A program made the position numbers and the translations under genes. Positions 5,644-13,314 of a DNA stretch of 64,000 bases are shown piece after piece. The stretch is from Firmicutes bacterium ASF500. Its GTDB lineage: Bacteria > Bacillota > Clostridia > Oscillospirales > Oscillospiraceae. The stretch lies in NCBI GenBank assembly GCA_000492175.2, contig CP097573.1:3534001-3598000 (forward strand), given 5' to 3'. Numbering within the stretch: the first letter of the stretch is position 1; each line of letters starts with the position of its first letter. The notes under the pieces were generated by a model that saw only the letters and a list, made by a program, of their open reading frames with translations, made no database searches and was not told where the DNA came from.

Positions 5644-6720
5644 TTATCCTCTGCCCTTTTTCGGTTTTGGCTTGCGTATGCGGATACCCAATTTCTCTAA
5701 CCGTTTAGCCGTCAGCCGTGTATCCTGTATCCATTTTTTGAATCCTTCTACATCATCAATGGAACGAAAATGCTCAACTTGTAAATTACAATCATCCTGC
5801 CATTGATAATAAATCCTGTTCAGCGAATCCATATCAATTTCATATTTAGAACCATTGATTGCATTATTCACAAAGCCCTTTTGCGCCCCTCTTGCTTTTC
5901 GTGCTAACTCTGTAAATTCATCCCTTGGTTTGCGGTGCATGATTTCCGCACAAGTCAATTTCGAGCCTTTATGTGGTAATTGGCAATAGTGCTTATTCTT
6001 GTTTGATTTAGGATAAAAGAGCCGCCGACAATCAGGGTTTTCACATCTTAAAACAGTTCTATTGCTATTCAAATATTTCACTAAATCTATCAACAAAAAA
6101 CTCAACATATCGGTTATATGAAAAGTCGTTCTTGCTATACCATCCCTATCAATTTGGATGGAAGAAGAGATTTCTTTTTTTGCTAGAATCGCCGCTATCT
6201 CCTGTGAAAATTGGCTGTCACTCCGAAGCAAAATACTTTCCAAATGCTCCCTTAATTCTCTGTAAGCAAATAGGTCAGGGAGGTAAGAGTATTCATCCTT
6301 CCAATCAAAGGTATTGCATCGGAGACGGCTATCAAATTCAGACAAAATCAGTTGCGTCACTATTCGCAGTTGCACATTAGTCAGATAGCCAGAATCGAGG
6401 AAGTCATACAGTGGCGTTTCCATCATATGAATGATTTTTTGTATTGTCTTATCAGAAATCTTATCAGGAGATATTCCCGCTTTTTCAAATAGCTTTTCAT
6501 GCTTTTTGAAATGTGACCAGTTGCTAATTTTCGAGATAGAAAGTGTATGTGCGTAATAAGACGATTCTATCATTATGCGTAAATAATCCTCTAAAAAGAC
6601 TCGCAATTTGTCATAGTCAATGTTCGCAACCGATAGCGAATATTCTCCAAATTGAATCGGAATATGTTGACCATCAAGAATCATTTCAAAATGTGTATTC
6701 ATGTCTGATAAGTAAAGCAT
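5644..6720 (-). CDS. DUF6076-like zinc-ribbon protein
   Basis: This is a 358-residue protein. The first 230 residues are helical without a known catalytic signature. Residues about 225-262 carry a Cys/His cluster (CENPDCRRLFYPKSNKNKHYC, then CQLPHKGSKLTC region) that looks like a CGNR-type zinc finger, followed by a basic tail (KRLEKLGIRIRKPKPKKGRG). This is the layout of DUF6076 proteins, which recur as cargo in integrative elements of gut Clostridia; their role is not established. The ATG at 6720 was chosen over a TTG at 6738 because GGGGGA lies upstream of it. It is divergent from a small HTH gene across a 38-bp palindromic operator. Confidence 0.6.
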   Translation of the reverse strand: MLYLSDMNTHFEMILDGQHIPIQFGEYSLSVANIDYDKLRVFLEDYLRIMIESSYYAHTLSISKISNWSHFKKHEKLFEKAGISPDKISDKTIQKIIHMMETPLYDFLDSGYLTNVQLRIVTQLILSEFDSRLRCNTFDWKDEYSYLPDLFAYRELREHLESILLRSDSQFSQEIAAILAKKEISSSIQIDRDGIARTTFHITDMLSFLLIDLVKYLNSNRTVLRCENPDCRRLFYPKSNKNKHYCQLPHKGSKLTCAEIMHRKPRDEFTELARKARGAQKGFVNNAINGSKYEIDMDSLNRIYYQWQDDCNLQVEHFRSIDDVEGFKKWIQDTRLTAKRLEKLGIRIRKPKPKKGRG

Positions 6721-6742
6721 CGTGTTAGTCTCCCCCAAAAAT

Positions 6743-6780
6743 ATATATCACATAAACATTCTAGTTTTTATGTGATATAT
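6743..6780. promoter_or_regulatory. Palindromic operator between divergent genes
   Basis: ATATATCACATAAA (6743-6756) and TTTATGTGATATAT (6767-6780) form a perfect 14-bp inverted repeat with a 10-bp spacer. The centre-to-centre distance of the half-sites is about 24 bp, a bit over two helical turns, which suits a dimeric HTH protein. It overlaps the only space for the promoter of the minus-strand DUF6076-like gene. The small HTH protein at 6874 is the obvious candidate ligand. Confidence 0.6.
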
Positions 6781-6873
6781 GAATAGATGGTAAAGCCATT
6801 ATACGGGGTGTACTATGGCATTGTCAAGATGAAGAACATCTTAAACGCTATTCAGAAGGGAGGGAATAACACT

Positions 6874-7065
6874 ATGCGTAACAAAGAAATTGAAGCCCTG
6901 TTCAAAAAGTCTGGCGTATTCAAGTGGGAAGTAGCCCGAAAGCTGGGTATCCACGAGGGCACTTTCAGCCGCTGGTTCCGCGACCCGCTGACGGACGCAC
7001 AGACGAAAGCCATCATTGCCGCTATCGAGGAAGTCAAGTTGGATAGGCTGAAAGAGCAGGACTAA
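6874..7065 (+). CDS. Small HTH DNA-binding protein
   Basis: This 63-residue protein is almost wholly a helix-turn-helix: EIEALFKKSGVFKWEVARKLGIHEGTFSRWFRDPL resembles phage Cro-like and Xis-like regulators. An ATG further upstream in frame exists, but AGAAGGGAGGG at 6855-6865 fixes the start at 6874. Its gene is divergent from the DUF6076-like gene. It lies downstream of a perfect palindrome that could be its operator, so it is probably the local repressor. The region 7066-7330 after it has no gene; it contains the hairpin at 7271. Confidence 0.65.
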   Translation: MRNKEIEALFKKSGVFKWEVARKLGIHEGTFSRWFRDPLTDAQTKAIIAAIEEVKLDRLKEQD

Positions 7066-7270
7066 CGGCAACCGTATACTATATCTAAATGCTATTGCCA
7101 TTAACAGCATCACGAATAATAACAGTTTTCTAATACGCTATAAATATGTTTAGAGGAAGCAGAAAATCAGAGATTTCCCGCTTCTTCTAAAGCAAAAGAT
7201 TACTATATTGAAATGACTGTTGATAGGAATTGGTGACTGTATAGATATAGTATAAGTCGGCAAACGACAG

Positions 7271-7305
7271 CCGGATACTTCCCCGCAGAGCGGGGAAGTA
7301 TCCGG
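7271..7305. repeat. Perfect 15-bp hairpin with CAGAG loop
   Basis: CCGGATACTTCCCCG (7271-7285) pairs with CGGGGAAGTATCCGG (7291-7305), 25 bp upstream of the Rep-like gene. It might be an attenuator, a protein-binding cruciform or a replication nick-site hairpin; the sequence does not decide. Confidence 0.65.
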
Positions 7306-7330
7306 TAGCAGAGAAAGGGGGGGTATTCAT

Positions 7331-8398
7331 GTGATACACACATTTGAAATCTGTTGCTGGGTTCCCGCTCGTATCTACGATTATCTGAATCAGAATTTGC
7401 CAAGTCTTATCCAAGTCAGCCGCTATGTAAAGAGGACAAATTACTTCTCAAACAAAGGCATCATGCAGACCGAACTGCGCACCTTTGAATACGAGAAAGG
7501 CGGAATAATCTTGTACCGCTATTACTTGATTCTCCGTTGTAATTTGTCAATCATCATGGGCGGCAGTAGAACGCTTTTGCTGGATAATGAATATAGCCCT
7601 GACGAACTTTTAGCGGGATTGCAGAAAAGACTTTACGAAATAAATCAATTCAGATATGTCCAGTTAGACAAGCTGACAACAAGCATCTTCCAAGCAAACA
7701 GAATTGATTTAGCTCAAGACATTTTGACCGATAATCCCGAACTGCTTATATGGCTTTGTAATATGTCCTTCCCGTTTAACTATCGTAACATGAAGCGGAA
7801 AGCCATTCATAAACCGCTAGAGCAATTATACCATGAATCATGTTGCTTTTGCAATCGTTCAAGAGGAATAAACCTCTATTACAAGAAGTCTGCAATGGTA
7901 AATTTGGGACATGAAATTATACCAGAAGAACGGGAACGCATAGAGCGATTGGTCCGCTTTGAAATTCAAGTTGAAAAGCGTGCTGTCTACAATATGAAGC
8001 TATCAACAAGGCGGTCGCTAAAGCCTTTTCTGGAATATCAATTTTGTAGCGATTACGTTCTAAAGGAAGCCTATTCCATATTTGGGGCCACACCATACAT
8101 GAGCAGAACAAAGGCCCTAGAAGCCATTCAGAACAGCCCATACAAGCCATTTGATAAAGCGGTTATGGAATCCATCATCGACACAATACCACGCTATGAC
8201 GGCTTGTATGAACTGGAAGGAGCCATTGCCGATGAATCCATAAATACTCCCTCACAATACGGAAATTTGCGGACATTCAAAACAAAATGGTTAGGCAAAT
8301 TTAAAGCAATCGGAATCCAGCCAGTGGTTATTCCTGATGATTTCGGAATTGAAAAAATGCCAAGTATTTATGAAATTTTGAAAGGAGAAGTGCAATGA
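7331..8398 (+). CDS. Replication initiator-like protein (phage gene II/X or rolling-circle Rep type, tentative)
   Basis: This is a 355-residue protein with a GTG start after GAAAGGGGGGG. Features that recall rolling-circle initiators of the phage gene II/X group are the N-terminal strand-rich region with FEYEKGGIILYRYYLILRCNL, and a central RIERLVRFEIQVEKRAVYNMKL segment resembling the 'RxExxLK' strand that precedes the catalytic helix. A Tyr-rich neighbourhood and several Cys (CCFCNRSRGINLYYKK) are present. The position directly before excisionase and integrase is the usual place for Rep in small integrative elements of Firmicutes. I did not find a clean HUH pair, so the mechanism is inferred. 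It overlaps the next gene (ATGA). Confidence 0.5.
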   Translation: MIHTFEICCWVPARIYDYLNQNLPSLIQVSRYVKRTNYFSNKGIMQTELRTFEYEKGGIILYRYYLILRCNLSIIMGGSRTLLLDNEYSPDELLAGLQKRLYEINQFRYVQLDKLTTSIFQANRIDLAQDILTDNPELLIWLCNMSFPFNYRNMKRKAIHKPLEQLYHESCCFCNRSRGINLYYKKSAMVNLGHEIIPEERERIERLVRFEIQVEKRAVYNMKLSTRRSLKPFLEYQFCSDYVLKEAYSIFGATPYMSRTKALEAIQNSPYKPFDKAVMESIIDTIPRYDGLYELEGAIADESINTPSQYGNLRTFKTKWLGKFKAIGIQPVVIPDDFGIEKMPSIYEILKGEVQ

Positions 8399-8652
8399 AA
8401 ATCGAAATCAACGGTATCAGCGGTATCAGCGGAGCAGTTGACGAAGAAGCATTGAACACCATTTTCGTCAAGTGCAGGAATCTTTTTTCACTGACAGAAC
8501 AGCAAGCAAAGACGCTGATGGAATGTTTTGCTTTTGAGTATTGCGATGATATTGCAAGGCTTAATGACGCTCTCTTTGCGGCGGAAAACATTCTTGACAG
8601 CTACGCCAGCCAAAGGCAGGAGGTACAAAATCATGGATACGCCCCATTCTAA
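8395..8652 (+). CDS. Small hypothetical protein between Rep and Xis
   Basis: This 85-residue acidic protein starts with a short repeat (INGISGISGAVDEEAL) and has a helical middle (CRNLFSLTEQQAKTLMECFAFEYCDDIARLNDALFAAENILDSYA). It overlaps the Rep-like gene by ATGA and the excisionase gene by 20 bp, so the three are translationally coupled. No known domain; an accessory role in replication or copy control is possible from position alone. Confidence 0.6.
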   Translation: MKIEINGISGISGAVDEEALNTIFVKCRNLFSLTEQQAKTLMECFAFEYCDDIARLNDALFAAENILDSYASQRQEVQNHGYAPF

Positions 8653-8857
8653 TGTTACCACATTAAACGCGCCTACGGCGGCTGAGGTGGCAATTCCACG
8701 CATGACTACTATCCGAGAAACCGCCAAAACAACAGGCATAAGCGAGTATGCTGTCCGAAAGTTAATCAAGAAAAATGAAGTTGTTTACGTCAAGGCTGGA
8801 GCAAAATATCTGGTTAATCTCGACCGCTTTGTTGATTTTCTGAACGGTCAAAATTGA
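8633..8857 (+). CDS. xis: Excisionase-type winged HTH protein
   Basis: This 74-residue protein has a MerR/Xis-like helix-turn-helix in its second half: TTIRETAKTTGISEYAVRKLIKKNEVVYVKAGAKYLVNLDRFVDFL. That is the fold of Tn916-type excisionases, which bend DNA at the element ends and drive the integrase toward excision. The ATG at 8633 follows AGGCAGGAGG. It lies immediately upstream of the integrase, the standard xis-int order. The gene symbol is by function and position. Confidence 0.75.
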   Translation: MDTPHSNVTTLNAPTAAEVAIPRMTTIRETAKTTGISEYAVRKLIKKNEVVYVKAGAKYLVNLDRFVDFLNGQN

Positions 8858-8865
8858 GGATATAT

Positions 8866-8888
8866 CGGCACCGCCTCCGGCGGTGCCG
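8866..8888. repeat. Perfect 10-bp hairpin with TCC loop
   Basis: CGGCACCGCC (8866-8875) pairs with GGCGGTGCCG (8879-8888), followed by TTTATC. It separates xis from int, 49 bp before the integrase start, and may set the Xis/Int ratio as a weak attenuator. Confidence 0.6.
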
Positions 8889-8937
8889 TTTATCATATAA
8901 CCACCATTCAACGGACATTCAGAAAGGAGTTTTCATA

Positions 8938-10266
8938 ATGGCAAGCATCCGAAAAATCGAGGGGAAGAAGGGCGTCAGCTACAAAATCGAGGTTAGCAAC
9001 GGCTACGATGTGAACGGCAAGAAAATCCGCGAAACCACGACTTTTGTACCCGACCCGTCCATGACGAAGAAACAGCAAGAGCGGGCTTTACAGAAGTTTG
9101 CAATGGAGTTTGAGGACAAGGTGAAGCGCGGAAACTGTATCGAGGGCGACAAAATTACCCTTGCAGAATTTACGGAAAAGTGGTTTGAGGACTATGCCGA
9201 AGGTCAGCTTGAACGGACAACTCTTTGGCGGTATCGGTACGTTTTGGACAACAACATTTTGCCCGTCATGGGCCATTTGAAGCTGTCCAAAATCCGCCCC
9301 TATGACGTTCAGAAATTCTTTGTGTCTCTCACTAAGGACGATGCAAGGCAGGACGGAGTATCGGGCGGATATTCCCATGAAAGCATTCGCAAAATGAAAA
9401 CCGTGTTGTCCTCCATTTTGTCTACTGCGGTGAAGTGGGAAATCATCGAAAGCAACCCTTGTTTTAAGGCCGATTTGCCGAAGCAGGATGAAACCGAGGA
9501 ACAGCCCAAGGCGTACAGCCTTGACCAGACCAGACGGCTCTTGCAGTTTGCCGAAAACGATTATAGGGCCAAGCAGGACAAGCATATTACCCGCAATGAT
9601 AAGGTTATCTGTATTACGGATTTTGCAAATTTTATCAACATGGATGTTTCCGCTTTGCAGACGCTTGTGCTGATTCATATTGCCATTTTTGGCGGTTTGC
9701 GGCGCGGGGAAATGGTAGGGCTGGACTGGTGCAACGTTGACTTTGACAAGAATATTATTCGTGTCCGTCAGTCTGCCGCAAGGACGGGCAAGGAAGAATT
9801 TGTGAAAACCCCGAAGTCCAAATGCTCTATCCGTGATGTTGCATTTCCTCAGCCCGTTATGGATTTATTGCAGGAGTTGAAGCAGGAACAGGAGCGGTAC
9901 AAAAACGCTATCGGTGATAAATGGATTGGCTCTGGTGATTGTGTTTTTATCCAGATGAACGGAGCGCGAATGAATATCAGTTCCCCCTATGACCGTTTCC
10001 AGCGGTTGGTTCACAGGTACAACAAAACCGTATCGGAAGAGTTGCAGTTGCCTATTCTTTCTCTGCATTGTCTCCGTCACACGAACGCTTCTTTGCTGGT
10101 ATCGTCTAACAGGGTTGATATTGTCAGCGTCAGCAAGAAGTTGGGCCACGCTGACGCAAATGTGACCGCTCGCTATTATCTACACTCCTATGAGGAAGGG
10201 GAGCAGGAAACCGCTGATATTCTGGGTGATTTGTTGCTCGAAAGCAGGGGGAAAGTCGCTAAATAG
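8938..10266 (+). CDS. int: Tyrosine recombinase (integrase)
   Basis: This 442-residue integrase of the Tn916/phage family has three parts. The N-terminal arm-binding domain (about 1-65) starts MASIRKIEGKKGVSYKIEV. The core-binding SAM-like domain (about 75-180) contains AEFTEKWFEDYAEG. The catalytic domain carries Arg in IFGGLRRGEMVGLDW, His-x-x-Arg in LSLHCLRHTNASLL, His in KKLGHADANVTARYYLHS and the nucleophilic Tyr in that same segment. All expected catalytic residues are present, so it should be active. The start has AAAGGAG 8 bases upstream. Its last codons overlap the right arm-type repeats. It presumably inserted the element into the chemoreceptor gene. Confidence 0.92.
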   Translation: MASIRKIEGKKGVSYKIEVSNGYDVNGKKIRETTTFVPDPSMTKKQQERALQKFAMEFEDKVKRGNCIEGDKITLAEFTEKWFEDYAEGQLERTTLWRYRYVLDNNILPVMGHLKLSKIRPYDVQKFFVSLTKDDARQDGVSGGYSHESIRKMKTVLSSILSTAVKWEIIESNPCFKADLPKQDETEEQPKAYSLDQTRRLLQFAENDYRAKQDKHITRNDKVICITDFANFINMDVSALQTLVLIHIAIFGGLRRGEMVGLDWCNVDFDKNIIRVRQSAARTGKEEFVKTPKSKCSIRDVAFPQPVMDLLQELKQEQERYKNAIGDKWIGSGDCVFIQMNGARMNISSPYDRFQRLVHRYNKTVSEELQLPILSLHCLRHTNASLLVSSNRVDIVSVSKKLGHADANVTARYYLHSYEEGEQETADILGDLLLESRGKVAK

Positions 10267-10274
10267 TCGCTACG
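10254..10274 (+). repeat. Right arm-type integrase-binding repeats (2 copies)
   Basis: AGTCGCTAAA at 10254-10263 and AGTCGCTA at 10265-10272 repeat with an 11-bp period in the same orientation as the left pair. The first copy forms the last codons and stop of the integrase gene. The conservation of both sequence and spacing at the two ends is the support. Confidence 0.6.
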
Positions 10275-10346
10275 CCCTTTTGCTATTCAACTTTTCAAGG
10301 CAAAATAGCAGCAATACATTACAGTATAAGCAATTTTCGGACAAAT

Positions 10347-11618
10347 TTACTGGCACATAACAAGGACGCGTGTACTCTCTGAGAGGTAGTCCACCGCTCC
10401 GGTGACCACCCCGCTGACCGCCTGAATGTTGTTGGCCGTCTCAGCGCAGGAGTCGGCCAGCTGGCGAATCTCCTGGGCGACGATGGAAAATCCGGCTCCC
10501 GCCGCTCCCGCCCGGGCGGCCTCAATGGAGGCGTTGATGGCGATCAGGTTGGTGGAGGCGGAGATATCCAGGATTGCCTTGGTCAAGGCGCTGATCTGGT
10601 TCACGTTCTGGCTTTTCTCAATGGCCTGATCCAGGAGAGCCATAATTTCCGCCGTTTTTTCCCGGACCTCCTCCGTCTCTTTCCGAGCGGAGCGCTCCAT
10701 CTCCTCGGCCCGTCCCCGCATTTCCACGGAGTAGGCCGTGATGGCGGAGCACTCCTCCGCCATATTCCGGGTGTCCCCCTGGGTGCCGGACGCGCTTTGG
10801 CGGATGGCTGAGGTGCTGGCGGCGATCTCCTCCAGGGCGGCGGAGAGCTGCTCCGCCAGACCGGACAGGTCTCGGACGCTGCCGCTTGAGGTCTGCGTCC
10901 GCTGGCGTACGTCGCTGACCACGCCGCTGATGCGTTCCGAACTGTCCTGAAGGGTGTCCATCGCGTCGTGGATGGGGGAAATTACATATTTCCGAATGAT
11001 CCGGAAGGCCGCTGCCACCAGAAGGATACCGGCGATCAGCGTAGCGGCGCTGATGACCAGCGCGGTTATGTACACAAAGGACAGGTGATTCCGCGCGGCC
11101 TCCGCCCGGCCGCTGACGGCAGTGTAGAGGGCGGCGACATCCTGATCGGCGGCTTTGCTCCAGTGGGCCACATCCCCGTTGGCTGTGGCGTAGGCCTCCT
11201 GGGTCTTACTGTCGGCGCTGGCGCACACCAGATAGACCAGGGCGTGCTTAAAGGCGTCGTAGTCCTGAACCAGGGATTGATAGAGCGCGGCGTCCTCCTC
11301 CGCGACAAAGCTCTCATAATCGGCCAGCATCTCGTCCAGCGCGGCCTCCTCCGCCTTGATCTCCTGGACGAGCTGGATCATGGTGGCGTGATCCGCCGCC
11401 ACGATGTGGGACAGCGCCAGAAGATGGATGTCCATCATAGAGCGCCTGATTTCCTCCAGCCTTCCTTCGCTGACCATATACTTGTCCACAATGGTTTTCG
11501 CGTTGGAATGGACGTTATTGATGCTGAACACCGCCAGAACGTTGGACAAAAATGCCACCAGTCCAAGCAGAACAATGGGCAGAATCAAGCGCTGCTGTAA
11601 TGTCAGTTTGCCTCTCAT
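10347..11618 (-). pseudogene. Methyl-accepting chemotaxis protein, N-terminal part, truncated by the element
   Basis: This is the N-terminal ~413 residues of a chemoreceptor plus about 10 codons from the element. It has a transmembrane helix at about 10-32 (LILPIVLLGLVAFLSNVLAVFS), a four-helix-type periplasmic region, and a second membrane helix near 180-205 (YITALVISAATLIAGILLVAAAF). The HAMP-like segment and the signalling hairpin tip (INASIEAARAGAAGAGFSIVAQEIRQLA) follow. It stops soon after YLSES, where the attachment core begins. The ATG at 11618 follows GGGAGGA. The gene lies 30 bp downstream of a solute-binding lipoprotein gene, so the receptor probably senses that protein's ligand. 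The truncated product keeps the tip but lacks the returning helix, so it should not signal normally. Confidence 0.88.
10375..10382 (+). other. Right attachment core (att) of the 8.1-kb element
   Basis: CTCTCTGA here pairs with CTCTCGGA at 2242-2249 as the direct repeat flanking the element. To the right the chemoreceptor frame continues without interruption; to the left the sequence is element-specific. Confidence 0.65.
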
Positions 11619-11648
11619 GCGATTTCCTCCCAAGTATCGTATCTGTGC

Positions 11649-12887
11649 TTACCGCGCGGTGACGCCCTCCGCCAGCCGGTCCAGCTGGGTCTGGAGGGAG
11701 GCGCCGGAGGGATTCCCCGCCGCCAAATTTAAGGCGAATTCGGACACGGGGTCCCAGAACTTTCCGCCCACCCGCTGGAGCTGGGAAAACTCCGACTGGG
11801 CGAGCAGAGCCGCGATAGCCGGCGAGGCCTGGACCTGCGGGGAATTTGCCGCGTTGACATTGGCCGGTCCCTGCCCCCGCTGTTCGAAGCGCAGGCGCTG
11901 GTTTTCCTCGCTGGTGATCCACTCGGCCAGCCGCGCCGCCCAGTCGGGGTGGCTGGAATAGGCGTTCACGCCGATCAGCTTGCAGCCGGAGAAGGAGGCC
12001 ATCTGCACCTGCCTCCCCCCGCAGGTATAGGAGGGGAGCTTGGCCGCCCCCATATTATTTCCCCAGATCTCCTGAATGGCCACCGCGTTCCAGACGCCGC
12101 TCACTCCAGCGATCACAGAGCCGTCCTGGACGCCATCCATAAACTCCTGGTCCGTCATGCTGGCAAAGCCGGGACTGGCCGCGATGGACAGCATAGCCTC
12201 CGCCACGTCCACACCCCGTATGGCACCCTCGGTGCTGTTCCAGGTGCAGTAGTTGGTCAGTCCGTCGTCATTGAGGCCCACCGTCAGGCCGGTGTTGCCG
12301 AAAAAGGCGTAGACATACCAGGCGGAGGACCAGTCCATGGTCACCAGCCGTCCGGCCTGGGCGGCCAGCTCCACCATCCGCTCCAGGCTTTGAATATCCT
12401 CGTCGGAGAAGTAGGCCTTGTTGTAATACAGAAAATAGCCGTTGTCCGCCGTTAGGGGGTAGGCGTAGAGGGAGCCGCCCACGCTGGCCGCCTCCACCGC
12501 GGCGGAGAGGCTGGCGCTTCGGATTGCCTCGCTGTCCTCGATGGGGTCCAGGCCACCGGCGGCCGCCAGAGCGGACACCTGATCGTCGGCGAAGGCAAAG
12601 ACATCCGCGCCCCCCTCCAGGTCGCCCAGCATCGCGTCCTTACAGTTGGACTCGCTTTGGGGCTGAAAGGTGATTTGGAAGCTGGCCTGTCCGGCGTAAT
12701 GGGATTGGAATGAAACGAAAATTTCTTGGAGCAGCGCCTCGTCCTCCTCCGCCCCCCACACCGTCAGCTGAATGGTTCCGGTTTCTGCCTCCGGTTCCGG
12801 AGGGGGAGCGTCCTCCTGACCGCCGCAGGCAGTCAGCGAAACCAGCAGCAGAATAGAGCACAACAAAGAGAAACATGTTTTCTTCAT
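11649..12887 (-). CDS. Extracellular solute-binding lipoprotein (ABC sugar-binding type)
   Basis: This 412-residue lipoprotein has the signal peptide CFSLLCSILLLVSLTACGG with lipobox LTAC, then a periplasmic-binding-protein fold of the family-1 sugar-binding group. It begins TIQLTVWGAEEDEALLQEIF and later has GGADVFAFADDQVSALAAAGGLDPI, YAYPLTADNGYFLYYNK, and a C-terminal SSHPDWAARLAEWITSEENQRLRFEQRGQGP. No transport permeases are adjacent. Instead the next gene in the operon, 30 bp away, encodes a chemoreceptor, so it may serve as a ligand-sensing partner rather than a transporter subunit. The start at 12887 (ATG) was chosen over an upstream TTG. A near-consensus promoter lies upstream. Confidence 0.85.
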   Translation of the reverse strand: MKKTCFSLLCSILLLVSLTACGGQEDAPPPEPEAETGTIQLTVWGAEEDEALLQEIFVSFQSHYAGQASFQITFQPQSESNCKDAMLGDLEGGADVFAFADDQVSALAAAGGLDPIEDSEAIRSASLSAAVEAASVGGSLYAYPLTADNGYFLYYNKAYFSDEDIQSLERMVELAAQAGRLVTMDWSSAWYVYAFFGNTGLTVGLNDDGLTNYCTWNSTEGAIRGVDVAEAMLSIAASPGFASMTDQEFMDGVQDGSVIAGVSGVWNAVAIQEIWGNNMGAAKLPSYTCGGRQVQMASFSGCKLIGVNAYSSHPDWAARLAEWITSEENQRLRFEQRGQGPANVNAANSPQVQASPAIAALLAQSEFSQLQRVGGKFWDPVSEFALNLAAGNPSGASLQTQLDRLAEGVTAR

Positions 12888-12918
12888 CAGCAACCACCCT
12901 TACAATTTGTTCCAAGGT

Positions 12919-12948
12919 ATTATAGCACATGACCGGCGGTACTGACAA
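12919..12948 (-). promoter_or_regulatory. Promoter of the solute-binding protein/chemoreceptor operon
   Basis: Reading leftward, TTGTCA (complement of 12943-12948) and TATAAT (complement of 12919-12924) are 18 bp apart. They lie 31 bp upstream of the start codon at 12887. Both hexamers are close to the sigma-70 consensus. Confidence 0.65.
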
Positions 12949-12957
12949 CTACCTTTA

Positions 12958-13189
12958 TGCAAAGGGCAGGGTAATTGAATGAGCAAATAAAATGTGAACG
13001 ACCGGGGAGCAAAAGCCTCCCTCTTAGAGGGAGGTGGCACGGCGAAGCCGTGACGGAGGGAGTTCTCCGGAGGTCTGCGAGGCCCTTGGGGACTCCCTCA
13101 GTCAGCTTCGCTGACAGCTCCCTCAGAGAGGGAGCCTTTGGAGGCTGTCAATGGTACATGGTTCACTCGTTCAATTACCCTGTGCAAAG
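12958..13189. repeat. MITE-like repeat with terminal inverted repeats
   Basis: CAGGGTAATTGAATGAG at 12967-12983 and CTCGTTCAATTACCCTG at 13166-13182 are inverted repeats matching at 16 of 17 positions, with extra TGCAAAGG and GTGAAC matches around them. The 230-bp interior contains two quasi-palindromic blocks (CCTCCCTCTTAGAGGGAGG at about 13016-13034 and CTCCCTCAGAGAGGGAG at about 13118-13134) and a GGCGAAGCC hairpin. There is no coding capacity. The structure is that of a miniature inverted-repeat element; blocks of this sort are common intergenic repeats in gut Clostridia. Together with the next repeat it fills the gap 12888-13314. Confidence 0.6.
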
Positions 13190-13242
13190 GGAATGTCCTA
13201 TTGCGTATTTCATCGCGGTCAGAAGAATTGGTGTGGTTTGTA

Positions 13243-13307
13243 GGGGCGGCCTGTGGCCGCCCGCAAATAGTGATTTGATTTTAGAACGGACGGCCACAGG
13301 CCGCCCC
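13243..13307. repeat. Perfect 17-bp inverted repeat
   Basis: GGGGCGGCCTGTGGCCG (13243-13259) and CGGCCACAGGCCGCCCC (13291-13307) can form a long stem around a 31-nt AT-rich loop. It sits just past the stop of the serine recombinase gene and could terminate that gene on the minus strand, although no T tract is seen. Related GTAGGGGCG/GCCCCTAC pieces occur near 14000 and 18415. Confidence 0.6.
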
Positions 13308-13314
13308 CACAATG

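Larger units (their letters stand above)
2250..10374 (+). mobile_element. 8.1-kb integrative element inserted in a chemoreceptor gene
   Basis: The element is bounded by near-identical 8-bp cores whose outer flanks are the two halves of one MCP gene. Its right end carries a Rep-like gene, an excisionase-type HTH protein and a tyrosine integrase ending 108 bp from the junction. Its base composition is clearly more AT-rich than the host flanks. Paired integrase arm-type repeats lie near both ends. No relaxase or secretion genes are present, so it would be an integrative mobilizable element, integrated rolling-circle replicon or satellite-like element rather than a self-transmissible ICE. Cargo: J-domain protein, small-protein cluster with XRE regulator, DUF6076-like protein. 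Confidence 0.85.

Noticed and set aside
2428..8888. Repeated hairpins considered as a CRISPR-like or retron ncRNA set
   Set aside because: Stem sequences mostly differ, spacing is gene-sized, and no reverse transcriptase or cas gene is in the element.
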